Shown here: in pieces, positions 1 through 6,998 of the stretch
Numbering within the stretch: position 1 is the first letter of the stretch
Layout of the letters: the number at the start of each line of letters is the position of its first letter
Assembly: GCA_934373455.1 (NCBI GenBank)
Contig: CAKRON010000035.1
Location: 1-22,327, forward strand
Direction: 5' to 3'
Source of the DNA: an uncultured Marvinbryantia sp.
GTDB taxonomy: Bacteria; Bacillota; Clostridia; Lachnospirales; Lachnospiraceae
Length of the DNA stretch: 22,327 nucleotides
Translations under genes and position numbers: made by a program
Notes under the pieces: generated by a model
Seen by the model: the letters and a program-made list of their open reading frames with translations, nothing else
What the model was told of the DNA's origin: nothing
Databases searched by the model: none

Positions 1-3
1 TGT

Positions 4-76
4 GGGATCTTAGCTCAGCTGGGAGAGCATCTGCCTTACAAGCAGAGGGTCACAGGTTCGAGCCCTGTAGGTCCCA
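4..76 (+). tRNA. tRNA-Val (anticodon TAC)
   Basis: A full cloverleaf can be drawn. The acceptor arm GGGATCT (4-10) pairs with AGGTCCC (69-75), with one G-U pair and discriminator A76. The anticodon loop CTTACAA (35-41) carries TAC at 37-39, which reads Val codons. The T arm contains GGTTCGAGCC. The 3' CCA is not encoded. The gene sits 22 bp upstream of a tRNA-Leu gene and probably shares its transcript. Confidence 0.96.
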
Positions 77-98
77 CTTACAATTTTATATTGTATAT

Positions 99-184
99 GC
101 CGGCGTGGCGGAACTGGCAGACGCACAGGACTTAAAATCCTGCGGGACTAATCTCCCGTACCGGTTCGATTCCGGTCGCCGGCA
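99..184 (+). tRNA. tRNA-Leu (anticodon TAA)
   Basis: The acceptor stem GCCGGCG (99-105) pairs with CGCCGGC (177-183), with discriminator A184. The anticodon loop CTTAAAA holds TAA at 133-135. A long variable arm (GCGGGACTAATCTCCCGT) makes it a class II tRNA, as expected for Leu. CCA is not encoded. A strong terminator follows directly. Confidence 0.96.
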
Positions 185-186
185 TT

Positions 187-219
187 AAAACCCTTGTTAA
201 TCAAGGGTTTTTTATTTTT
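187..219 (+). terminator. Rho-independent terminator after the tRNA pair
   Basis: A perfect 10-bp stem, AAAACCCTTG (187-196) with CAAGGGTTTT (202-211), closes a 5-nt loop and runs into a T-rich tail. It ends the tRNA-Val/tRNA-Leu transcript. Apart from this hairpin and the promoter at 297-325, I see nothing in the stretch 220-394. Confidence 0.9.
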
Positions 220-296
220 GGCCGAGGCATTCTTGAATCACGTGTATGCTCGTCCGAAATATGCAGAGATAGGTATTTAACAAGGCTGTAAAAAAA

Positions 297-325
297 TTGA
301 CATAGAAAAGAAAATGAGTTAAAAT
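297..325 (+). promoter_or_regulatory. Sigma-A-type promoter for the secreted lysozyme-like gene
   Basis: A perfect -35 TTGACA (297-302) is followed after exactly 17 bp by the -10 TAAAAT (320-325). It lies 70 bp upstream of the ATG at 395, which gives a leader of about 60 nt. It is the only good promoter between the tRNA terminator and the gene. Confidence 0.8.
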
Positions 326-394
326 AATATGAAGTTTTTGAATGTGAAGATAATGAAATGCCGGAAACAGCAATATCAGGAGTAGAGAACAGTA

Positions 395-1672
395 ATGAAA
401 AATAGATTCAAAATATTAGTAATGACAGGTGTATTATCCTTGTCAGCAATCGGTGCGGTACAATTTACTTATGCGGAAGAAAGCGAAATAAAAGTAACCA
501 GTGAAAGTGGTGCTGCTACAGAAGTAACAGAAGCGCCTGTAACGGAAGCACCAGTTACAGAGGCACCAGTTACAGAAGCCCCGGCTACAGAAGCTCCTGC
601 AACCGAACCACCTGCGACAGAAGCACCGTCAACTGAACCGCCAGTCACGGAAGTACCTGAGACTGAGACACAGACAACAGAGATGCCAGCGACAGAGATG
701 CCTGGATCAGAAACTGAGACGGTTCAGACAGAAAGTGAATCTGTATCTGAGACAGAAAAAGAAACAAAGGCAACAGACGCAAAGGATAAAACGAAAGAGA
801 CAGAAAAGATTGACGAAGAAGCTGCGAAGCGTTATGAAGAAACTACAGGAGAATCAATCTATGTGTTTGGTTCATATCCGGTAGGCGATATCACAGAGAA
901 TACGAATGAGATTTATGATTATTTAAGAAATGTATTAGGACTGAATCATGCTGCAGCCTGCGGTGTATTAGCCAATATCCAGTGCGAATCTAATTTTGCA
1001 TCTACAGCAGTGGGAGATGGTGGAACAAGTTACGGTCTTTGTCAGTGGCATTTGGGACGTTTTAGCGCCCTGATCAACTGGTGTAATGCAAATGGATATG
1101 AATATCATAGCATTCAGGGACAGCTGGGATATTTGACATGTGAGCTTCAGGGTGGTTATGCATCGGTATATCAGTATTTGTTAAGTGTACCGGATACAGC
1201 ACAGGGGGCTTATGACGCTGCATATTATTGGTGCAAGTATTTCGAGATTCCGTCAAATCTGGAATATAATTCACAGATGAGAGCAGATTTGGCCATGAAT
1301 TTATATTATCCAAAGACTTTGGGAACACAGGGAACAGAAGAGACTGAGACAGAAGCAAGAACTTTGGATAAAGATCAGATGGAGCAGGTTGTAGTTTCGG
1401 CACCGCAAAGTATCAGCAGAATGTCAAGACTGGATGTATCAAAAGAAGATACAGTGGATCAGGTTCTGATGTCTACAGATAAGGGAACAGACAGTCAGGA
1501 AGCGAATATGCGTCAGTTGAAGAAAGATGCAGAAGCAGCAGTAGAACAGGCATTAAAAGAATATAGCGAGAAGTCTGCACGTGTAGATACTACACAGGAT
1601 AATGAAGAGAAATTACCAATCATTTCATCTGAGGAATTGGCAATTTTTGAGAATACAATTGCTGCAAAATAA
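395..1672 (+). CDS. Secreted protein with phage-tail-lysozyme-like domain and Thr/Glu/Pro repeats
   Basis: A 425-aa exported protein. Residues 1-27 form a signal peptide (MKNRFK basic head, hydrophobic core, likely cut after TYA). Residues 45-89 are nine TExPx pentapeptides, and an acidic Thr/Glu/Lys linker follows to about 150. Residues about 170-306 resemble the phage tail lysozyme fold (Phage_lysozyme2), with a candidate catalytic Glu198 in ANIQCESNF and the GDGGTSYGLCQWH block typical of that family. The last about 110 residues are acidic and helical, of unknown role. I see no LPXTG sorting signal or cell-wall-binding repeat, so it is probably secreted or held loosely. AGGAG at 378-382 supports the start. 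The inferred role is peptidoglycan cleavage at the cell surface. The gene is monocistronic, with its own promoter and terminator. Confidence 0.8.
   Translation: MKNRFKILVMTGVLSLSAIGAVQFTYAEESEIKVTSESGAATEVTEAPVTEAPVTEAPVTEAPATEAPATEPPATEAPSTEPPVTEVPETETQTTEMPATEMPGSETETVQTESESVSETEKETKATDAKDKTKETEKIDEEAAKRYEETTGESIYVFGSYPVGDITENTNEIYDYLRNVLGLNHAAACGVLANIQCESNFASTAVGDGGTSYGLCQWHLGRFSALINWCNANGYEYHSIQGQLGYLTCELQGGYASVYQYLLSVPDTAQGAYDAAYYWCKYFEIPSNLEYNSQMRADLAMNLYYPKTLGTQGTEETETEARTLDKDQMEQVVVSAPQSISRMSRLDVSKEDTVDQVLMSTDKGTDSQEANMRQLKKDAEAAVEQALKEYSEKSARVDTTQDNEEKLPIISSEELAIFENTIAAK
527..661 (+). repeat. 15-bp coding repeat (TExPx pentapeptides)
   Basis: Nine consecutive 15-bp units encode T-E-(A/P/V)-P-x. 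Third-codon positions differ between units (GCG, GCA, GCC and GCT for Ala; ACA, ACG, ACC and ACT for Thr), so the array is old or under selection at the protein level rather than freshly amplified. It forms a flexible spacer between signal peptide and catalytic domain. Confidence 0.85.
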
Positions 1673-1690
1673 TACGGTATAAAGAGAAAG

Positions 1691-1729
1691 AATCCACCAT
1701 ATGATGAAAAAAAGTATGGTGGATTTTTT
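1691..1729 (+). terminator. Terminator of the lysozyme-like gene, abutting the next start codon
   Basis: The 11-bp stem AATCCACCATA (1691-1701) with TATGGTGGATT (1715-1725) is followed by a T run ending at 1729. The next gene's ATG begins at 1730, and the only SD-like sequence for it (GGTGG, 1718-1722) lies inside the 3' arm of this hairpin. Confidence 0.85.
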
Positions 1730-2275
1730 ATGTTTAAAAACAGAAAAAAATTAATATGGCTCTGTATGATAACAGCGTTTATCGCCGGAATACTATTTGT
1801 AAATTTTTCGATGGATGCTTATCTGGAAAAAGAATTTTTTACTTTGAGAAAAATAGTGAAGGTACTGGACTCTGTCAGGAGCAATAAACAGGAGTACTTT
1901 TATTTCCTTTTAAAAACAAGATTGGCAGCCTATGTAGTTTTAGGATTATTATGTGGAACATTATCAGAACCAATAGGGTTGATATTGTATGGATCATGGT
2001 TTTGTTTCACAGAAGGTATTTGTATGACAACTGTGTTTTTTCAGGAAAGCGTCAGTGGAATCTGGAGTATACTTTTGGTTCAATTTCCATACATATTATG
2101 TTATGGAATGGTATATATATATTTGATACAAAAATGCGTAGAGAGAAATAATGAGAAAAAAAGATATTTCATAGTGGAATGGTTAAAGCAGCTTCCGATT
2201 ATGATAATGGGGATCGGATTGGAATGTTACGTCAGTCCGTATGCTACAGAAATCATAAAAAAATGGTTTATATAG
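1730..2275 (+). CDS. SpoIIM-like (stage II sporulation protein M family) membrane protein
   Basis: A 181-aa integral membrane protein. A basic N-terminus (MFKNRKK) precedes TM1 (about 8-26), and further hydrophobic segments lie at about 62-80, 82-104, 108-135 and 153-168, giving five predicted passes. Small-residue-rich segments in the middle fit the SpoIIM/DUF95 family, whose Bacillus member works with SpoIID and SpoIIP in the engulfment machinery. In Bacillus, spoIIM also lies close to the xerD homologue, as here. The family call rests on topology, length (slightly short of about 210 aa) and context, not on a strong motif. The start is awkward: ATG 1730 sits at the end of the preceding terminator, and its only SD (GGTGG) lies in that hairpin. 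The next in-frame ATG (1766) would remove the basic head and lacks an RBS. Confidence 0.55.
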   Translation: MFKNRKKLIWLCMITAFIAGILFVNFSMDAYLEKEFFTLRKIVKVLDSVRSNKQEYFYFLLKTRLAAYVVLGLLCGTLSEPIGLILYGSWFCFTEGICMTTVFFQESVSGIWSILLVQFPYILCYGMVYIYLIQKCVERNNEKKRYFIVEWLKQLPIMIMGIGLECYVSPYATEIIKKWFI

Positions 2276-2367
2276 ACCAGATTTTGTGGTTTACATAAAA
2301 TAAAAACAATATATAGATGTGCATATGAAATGGTGGAAAAATAATGGAATTTGTGGATAAATTATTG

Positions 2368-2396
2368 TTGATTTTATGCATATTACTACATATAAT
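2368..2396 (+). promoter_or_regulatory. Predicted promoter upstream of xerD
   Basis: TTGATT (2368-2373), a 17-bp spacer, and a perfect TATAAT (2391-2396). It faces xerD but lies upstream of the hairpin terminator at 2426-2454, so transcripts starting near 2403 must pass that terminator to reach xerD. The remainder of 2276-2492 is AT-rich with nothing else I can identify. Confidence 0.6.
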
Positions 2397-2425
2397 GTTT
2401 ACATAAATAATTTTACAGTAAGAAT

Positions 2426-2454
2426 CAAGGAGAGACATATATCCTTGTTTTTTT
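2426..2454 (+). terminator. Hairpin terminator between spoIIM-like gene and xerD
   Basis: CAAGGA (2426-2431) pairs with TCCTTG (2442-2447) and is followed by a run of eight T. The stem is short (6 bp, three G-C), so termination may be partial. It could end the spoIIM-like transcript or act within the xerD leader. Confidence 0.6.
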
Positions 2455-2492
2455 ACGCTTTTCAGAATAGGAAAGAGAAAGACAAGTGAGAA

Positions 2493-3404
2493 ATGACAAC
2501 GCAGATACAGACAGCAGAATTTCAGCAGGATATAAATCAATTTGTAACATATATGGAAGAGGAAAAGAACGCCTCGAATAGTACAGTGGTATCTTATCAA
2601 AGAGATTTGAAGAAGTTATTTTTGTATTTAGATGAAAGAGGAATTCATAGAGTAGATGAAATCACATCAACAAATTTAAATTCATATGTATTACAATTGG
2701 AAAGACAGGGGTTCTCCACATCTTCTGTTTCCAGGAGTGTGGCTTCCATGAGAGCATTTTTCCATTATCTGTTTAAGATTCGAAAGACAGAGAATGATCC
2801 AAGTGAAAAGATACGTTCTCCGCATGTAGATAAGAAAGTTCCTGAGATTCTTACTATGGAAGAAGCAGTTTTACTGCTGGAACAGCCGGATACTACGACA
2901 GATAAAGGAATTCGCGATAAGGCAATGTTGGAGCTTTTATATGCGACAGGAATGCGAGTGTCAGAACTACTGTCATTGAAGATGACAGATCTCAATTTGC
3001 CGATGAATTATCTGATCTGCAGAGAAAAAAATAAAGAACGTGTTATCCCTTTTGGCAAAGAGGCAGAACAGGCATTAAAGACATATTTTGAAAGAAGCAG
3101 AGAACAGTTTGTACATGGACAGGACAGAGCGTGTGTATTTACAAATTGCTCTGGTGATCCAATGAGCAGACAGGGTTTTTGGAAAATTATCAAGGCCTAT
3201 GTTCAAAAGGCCGGGATTAAGAAAGATATTACACCTCATACGTTGAGACATTCTTTTGGGGCTCATCTGGTACAAAACGGTGCTGATCTGAGAGCAGTAC
3301 AAGAGATGATGGGGCATGCAGATATTTCTACAACGCAATTGTATATGGATATGAATGTCAGACGAGTACGGGAAATTTATGCGAAGGCACATCCACGGAG
3401 ATGA
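2493..3404 (+). CDS. xerD: Tyrosine recombinase XerD
   Basis: A 303-aa tyrosine recombinase of standard XerC/XerD length. The N-terminal SAM-like core-binding domain covers about 8-95 and the catalytic domain about 115-295. All catalytic residues are visible: Arg155 (ATGMRVSEL), a Lys in the beta-hairpin around 179-181, His249 and Arg252 (HTLRHSFG), His275 (MGHADIST) and nucleophile Tyr284. In the cell this enzyme resolves chromosome dimers at dif with FtsK and a partner recombinase. The spoIIM-like neighbour and full length support the housekeeping XerD over XerC or a phage integrase. The C-terminus ends in basic PRR. It is about 8 kb from the restriction island, so I do not treat it as the island's integrase. 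Confidence 0.9.
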   Translation: MTTQIQTAEFQQDINQFVTYMEEEKNASNSTVVSYQRDLKKLFLYLDERGIHRVDEITSTNLNSYVLQLERQGFSTSSVSRSVASMRAFFHYLFKIRKTENDPSEKIRSPHVDKKVPEILTMEEAVLLLEQPDTTTDKGIRDKAMLELLYATGMRVSELLSLKMTDLNLPMNYLICREKNKERVIPFGKEAEQALKTYFERSREQFVHGQDRACVFTNCSGDPMSRQGFWKIIKAYVQKAGIKKDITPHTLRHSFGAHLVQNGADLRAVQEMMGHADISTTQLYMDMNVRRVREIYAKAHPRR

Positions 3405-3490
3405 TACAGTTTCCTCTCGAAACATTCGACGTGAACTGATTACTACTGCACAAAGAAGAATAACAAGACATTCTTAAATGAGAACATAAA

Positions 3491-3527
3491 AATGCAGCGA
3501 CCAATTAGATAAGCGGGTCGCTGCATT
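3491..3527. terminator. Terminator between convergent xerD and DAHP synthase genes
   Basis: A perfect 12-bp stem, AATGCAGCGACC (3491-3502) with GGTCGCTGCATT (3516-3527). On the minus strand it runs into TTTTTATG, a proper U tract, so it serves the DAHP synthase best. On the plus strand only ATTT follows, so termination of xerD here is weaker. The gap 3405-3490 holds nothing else that I recognise. Confidence 0.8.
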
Positions 3528-3538
3528 TGCACTATGTA

Positions 3539-4573
3539 TTAACAAGACTTATAAATATCATAAATCAGTTGTTCTGATTCATTCCAACCAAGACATGGAT
3601 CAGTAATAGATTTACCATAGACATGGTTGTCACATCCAATTTTCTGATTGCCTGGTTCAATATAGCTTTCAATCATAACACCCTTTACCAGAGATTTTAA
3701 ACGAGTATTAATAGAGCGACTGTTCAAAACTTCTTTTACAATACGAATCTGTTCCAGGTACTGTTTATTAGAGTTAGAATGATTAGCATCAATAATAACA
3801 GCCGGATTTTGAAGATCACGCTGATCATACATATTCAGCAGATTTACAAGATCTTCATAATGGTAATTCGGAATAGCGTTGCCATGCTTGTTAGCTGCAC
3901 CACGTAAAATAGTATGAGCAAGAGGATTTCCCTGAGTATGAACTTCCCATCCGCGATAGATAAACTGCTGTGCGGCCTGAGCTGCTACGACAGAATTCAG
4001 CATAACAGAAAGATCTCCACTGGTAGGATTCTTCATGCCGGCAGGAACGTCCATACCGCTGGTAGTCATACGATGATGCTGGTCTTCAACAGAACGGGCA
4101 CCAATAGCGACATATGACAGGATATCTGCAAGATACCAGAAGTTTTCCGGATAAAGCATCTCATCAGCAGCAGTAAGACCGGTTTCTTCTACTGCGCGAA
4201 TGTGGAGCTTACGGATAGCAACCAGTCCGGCAAGCATGTCAGGTTTTTTTTCAGGATCCGGCTGGTGAATCATACCTTTATATCCTTCACCGGTTGTACG
4301 AGGCTTATTTGTATAGATACGTGGAACAATCATTAGTCTGTCACCAACTTTGTCCTGCACTTTAGCCAGACGATGAATATAATCCATAACAGATTCTTCA
4401 TTATCAGCAGAACATGGTCCGATGATAACCACAAATTTATCAGAATTTCCTGTAAAGATATCTTTCAGTTCTGCATCACGCTGCTGTTTTACTTTGGCAA
4501 CATAATCGGAAACAGGATAAGCTTTTTTGATTTCCGCAGGAATCGGAAGTTTTTTTATAAATTCAAAACTCAT
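3539..4573 (-). CDS. aroF: 3-deoxy-7-phosphoheptulonate (DAHP) synthase, class I
   Basis: Condenses phosphoenolpyruvate with erythrose 4-phosphate, the first step of the shikimate pathway. The product is 344 aa, normal for the AroF/G/H class. The metal-binding set is visible: Cys in IIGPCSADN (residue 54), His in DANHSNSNK, Glu in ESYIEPGNQ and Asp in TDPCLGW. PRTTGEGYKG and the RSVEDQ stretch are also class signatures. I chose ATG 4573 over the ATG at 4585: the ribosome binding site GGAGGAC (4583-4577) occupies codons 1-3 of the longer form, so only the inner ATG has a usable spacing. Which of AroF/G/H it matches in feedback inhibition cannot be told from sequence; the symbol is nominal. It is monocistronic, divergent from the siroheme-type gene. 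Confidence 0.93.
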   Translation of the reverse strand: MSFEFIKKLPIPAEIKKAYPVSDYVAKVKQQRDAELKDIFTGNSDKFVVIIGPCSADNEESVMDYIHRLAKVQDKVGDRLMIVPRIYTNKPRTTGEGYKGMIHQPDPEKKPDMLAGLVAIRKLHIRAVEETGLTAADEMLYPENFWYLADILSYVAIGARSVEDQHHRMTTSGMDVPAGMKNPTSGDLSVMLNSVVAAQAAQQFIYRGWEVHTQGNPLAHTILRGAANKHGNAIPNYHYEDLVNLLNMYDQRDLQNPAVIIDANHSNSNKQYLEQIRIVKEVLNSRSINTRLKSLVKGVMIESYIEPGNQKIGCDNHVYGKSITDPCLGWNESEQLIYDIYKSC

Positions 4574-4605
4574 AATGTCCTCCATATGATTAGTGTACGG
4601 TCTTT

Positions 4606-4611
4606 ATTATA
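4606..4611 (-). promoter_or_regulatory. -10 element for the DAHP synthase gene (minus strand)
   Basis: The minus strand reads TATAAT, 21 bp before the longer possible ATG and 33 bp before the preferred one. The -35 at 17-bp spacing (TGGTAT) is a poor match, so this promoter may be weak or need an activator. Confidence 0.4.
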
Positions 4612-4648
4612 AACCAGAGGATTACAAAATACCAGAAAAAATTTGTAC

Positions 4649-4677
4649 TTGATGAAAAACGCAAGATTTTGTATACT
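4649..4677 (+). promoter_or_regulatory. Promoter for the precorrin-2 dehydrogenase/rnhA unit
   Basis: TTGATG (4649-4654), a 17-bp spacer, and TATACT (4672-4677), 55 bp before the ATG at 4732. It is divergent from the DAHP synthase promoter in the same intergenic region. Confidence 0.7.
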
Positions 4678-4731
4678 GAGTAATTAGATGCGTATATAGA
4701 GCAACGATTAAATTTGTGAGAGGAATCAGGA

Positions 4732-5193
4732 ATGAAGAAACCGTATTTTCCGCTGTTTGTGGATCTTTCAGAGAAAAAAGTATATGTGATAGGAGCAGGG
4801 ACAATTGCAAAGAGAAGAATTCGTTCACTCATAGATTTTACAGATTGTCTGACGGTAGTCGCACCAGAGGTAAATCCGGAATTGAACTCTTTGGAGCAGG
4901 AAAAAAAGATCATGATTCTGAGAAAGAAGTTCAAACTTCAGGATATCACAGATGCAGATCTTGTCATTGCGGCGACAAATGACCATACATTGAATAATGA
5001 CATCTATGAGTTTTGTAGAGAAAATAATATAATGGTGAATGTATGCAACGATAAAGAAAAATGCGATTTTTATTTTCCGGGACTTGCAATGAAAGAAAAT
5101 GTAGTTGTGGGAGTCACGGCAAACGGAACGAACCATAAAATGGCCAGAAAGGCCGTTGAGAAGATCAGGGAGATGCTGGAAGAATGGTTGTAA
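4732..5193 (+). CDS. Precorrin-2 dehydrogenase / sirohydrochlorin ferrochelatase family (siroheme synthase N-terminal type)
   Basis: A 153-aa stand-alone equivalent of the CysG N-terminal/Met8 domain, which oxidises precorrin-2 to sirohydrochlorin with NAD+ and in some members inserts iron. The NAD-binding Rossmann motif GAGTIAKRR lies at 21-29, after the classic beta strand [14 protein letters not shown] (81-88) and the [15 protein letters not shown] stretch (from 103, Asp107 being the likely catalytic acid) are family hallmarks. At 153 aa it lacks the C-terminal helical part of longer homologues, so chelatase activity is uncertain. No other siroheme or cobalamin gene is in the window. GAGAGG at 4717-4722 is the likely RBS. 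The 3' end overlaps rnhA by 10 nt. Confidence 0.85.
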   Translation: MKKPYFPLFVDLSEKKVYVIGAGTIAKRRIRSLIDFTDCLTVVAPEVNPELNSLEQEKKIMILRKKFKLQDITDADLVIAATNDHTLNNDIYEFCRENNIMVNVCNDKEKCDFYFPGLAMKENVVVGVTANGTNHKMARKAVEKIREMLEEWL

Positions 5194-5660
5194 AAATATA
5201 TACAGACGGAGCTGCAAGAGGAAATCCGGACGGACCCGGGGGATACGGAACGGTACTTCATTATGTGGATAGTAAAGGAGTACTTCATGAACGCGAATAC
5301 AGCCAGGGATATGTCAGGACGACGAATAACCGTATGGAATTGATGGCAGCGATTGTTGGGTTGGAAGCACTTACCAGACCGTGCGAAGTGGAATTATACT
5401 CCGATTCAAAATATCTGACGGATGCATTTAATAAAAACTGGATTGATGGATGGATTAGGAAGAACTGGAGAAGAGGAAAGAATGAACCTGTAAAGAACAG
5501 AGAACTCTGGGAGAGACTCCTAAAGGCCATGCAGCCGCATCATGTGACATTTATCTGGGTAAAAGGACATGACGGTCATGAGATGAATGAACGATGTGAT
5601 ATGCTGGCTACTACTGCAGCAGATGGGAATGATTTAATAGAAGACCCGGGAATTTCATAA
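5184..5660 (+). CDS. rnhA: Ribonuclease HI
   Basis: A 158-aa RNase HI that cuts the RNA strand of RNA-DNA hybrids (R-loops, primer removal). All active-site residues are in place: Asp8 ([16 protein letters not shown] opening), Glu52 (NRMELMA), Asp74 (YSDSKY), His129 (VKGHDGH) and Asp139 (NERCD). The basic handle region [16 protein letters not shown] at 90-105 is present, as in the E. coli type. The ATG lies inside the last codons of the upstream dehydrogenase (10-nt overlap, different frame), which suggests translational coupling despite unrelated functions. No terminator follows; a separate tyrS promoter lies 4 bp downstream. Confidence 0.96.
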   Translation: MVVKIYTDGAARGNPDGPGGYGTVLHYVDSKGVLHEREYSQGYVRTTNNRMELMAAIVGLEALTRPCEVELYSDSKYLTDAFNKNWIDGWIRKNWRRGKNEPVKNRELWERLLKAMQPHHVTFIWVKGHDGHEMNERCDMLATTAADGNDLIEDPGIS

Positions 5661-5664
5661 TAAC

Positions 5665-5693
5665 TTGAAAAGACGCCATTCCTATGATATATT
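5665..5693 (+). promoter_or_regulatory. Promoter of the tyrS-alaS operon
   Basis: TTGAAA (5665-5670), a 17-bp spacer, and TATATT (5688-5693), with an extended -10 TG at 5685-5686. The leader to the ATG at 5732 is about 30 nt, too short for a T-box riboswitch. Confidence 0.65.
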
Positions 5694-5731
5694 TAAGGGT
5701 AGATTTTTGAAAGAATTTTGAGGAGAAAGAA

Positions 5732-6970
5732 ATGGGAATTTACGAAGAATTAGTTGCCAGAGGATTAATTGCCCAGGTAACAGATGAAGAGAAGATCAAA
5801 AAATTGATCAATAACGGTGAAGCGACTTTTTACATTGGCTTCGATCCGACAGCAGACAGCCTTCATGTAGGACATTTCATGGCACTCTGCCTGATGAAAC
5901 GTCTTCAGATGGCTGGAAATAAACCAATTGCATTGATTGGTGGCGGTACAGCAATGGTCGGGGATCCGTCAGGACGCAGTGATATGCGCCAGATGATGAC
6001 AAAAGAGACGATCCAGCATAACTGTGACTGTTTCAAGGAACAGATGTCCAAGTTTATCGACTTTTCAGAAGGAAAAGCATTAATGGTAAACAATGCAGAC
6101 TGGTTATTAGATCTGAACTATATCGAACTGCTTCGCGATGTCGGAGCATGTTTCTCAGTTAACAATATGCTTCGTGCAGAATGTTATAAGCAGAGAATGG
6201 AAAAAGGATTAAGCTTCCTGGAATTTAATTATATGATCATGCAGAGTTACGATTTCTATGAATTATACCGTAAGTATGGATGTAACCTGCAGTTTGGCGG
6301 AGATGATCAGTGGAGCAATATGCTGGGCGGCCGCGAACTGATTCGTCGTAAGCTGGGGCTTTCAGAAGAGGATGCCAAGGCACAGGCTATGACCATTACA
6401 CTGCTGTTAAATTCAGAAGGAAAGAAGATGGGCAAGACACAGTCTGGTGCTGTATGGCTGGATCCAAATAAGACCTCTCCTTATGATTTCTATCAGTACT
6501 GGAGAAATGTAGGAGATGCCGACGTATTAAAATGTATTCGTATGCTTACTTTCCTGCCATTGGAACAGATTGATGAGATGGATAAATGGGAAGGAAGTCA
6601 GTTGAACCAGGCAAAAGAGATTCTTGCATATGAACTGACAAAGCTGGTACATGGTGAAGAAGAAGCAGTGAAAGCACAGGAAAGTGCACGTGCGCTGTTT
6701 TCATCAGGTAATGCAGCAGATATGCCGACTGCAGAACTGGATGATAGTGATTTCAGAGATGGCGCAGCAGATCTGATTACCATGCTGGTAAAAGCAGAGT
6801 TGGTTGCAACACGTTCGGAAGGTCGTCGTGCCATTGAACAGGGTGGTGTGACACTGGATGGTGAGAAGATCACAGATATTCATTATGTACTTAAAAAAGA
6901 AGACATTCCGGAAGATGGACTTGTTCTCAAACGTGGAAAGAAGAAATTTAAAAAGATTATTGCAAAATAA
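5732..6970 (+). CDS. tyrS: Tyrosyl-tRNA synthetase
   Basis: A 412-aa class I aminoacyl-tRNA synthetase that charges tRNA-Tyr. The HIGH signature is HVGH at 45-48, the KMSKS loop is KMGKT at 232-236, and GGDDQW (189-194) is the tyrosine and tRNA-Tyr recognition segment. Residues about 345-410 form the C-terminal S4-like RNA-binding domain ([17 protein letters not shown]). Length and motif order match TyrRS of the TyrS type. GAGGAG precedes the ATG by 7 nt. It forms an operon with alaS 28 bp downstream. Confidence 0.97.
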   Translation: MGIYEELVARGLIAQVTDEEKIKKLINNGEATFYIGFDPTADSLHVGHFMALCLMKRLQMAGNKPIALIGGGTAMVGDPSGRSDMRQMMTKETIQHNCDCFKEQMSKFIDFSEGKALMVNNADWLLDLNYIELLRDVGACFSVNNMLRAECYKQRMEKGLSFLEFNYMIMQSYDFYELYRKYGCNLQFGGDDQWSNMLGGRELIRRKLGLSEEDAKAQAMTITLLLNSEGKKMGKTQSGAVWLDPNKTSPYDFYQYWRNVGDADVLKCIRMLTFLPLEQIDEMDKWEGSQLNQAKEILAYELTKLVHGEEEAVKAQESARALFSSGNAADMPTAELDDSDFRDGAADLITMLVKAELVATRSEGRRAIEQGGVTLDGEKITDIHYVLKKEDIPEDGLVLKRGKKKFKKIIAK

Positions 6971-6998
6971 AAGGTGAGAACCTTTAAGGAGGAACAAT

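Noticed and set aside
2493..3404. The tyrosine recombinase as integrase of the defence island
   Set aside because: It has XerD features and context and lies 8 kb away beyond several housekeeping genes; no att-like repeats flank the island.
4590..4934. 114-aa minus-strand frame across the intergenic region and the dehydrogenase gene
   Set aside because: It overlaps divergent promoters and a clearly conserved coding region; the translation resembles no protein.
5661..5731. T-box riboswitch upstream of the tyrS-alaS operon
   Set aside because: The leader after the predicted promoter is about 30 nt and lacks the T-box sequence, specifier stem and antiterminator.
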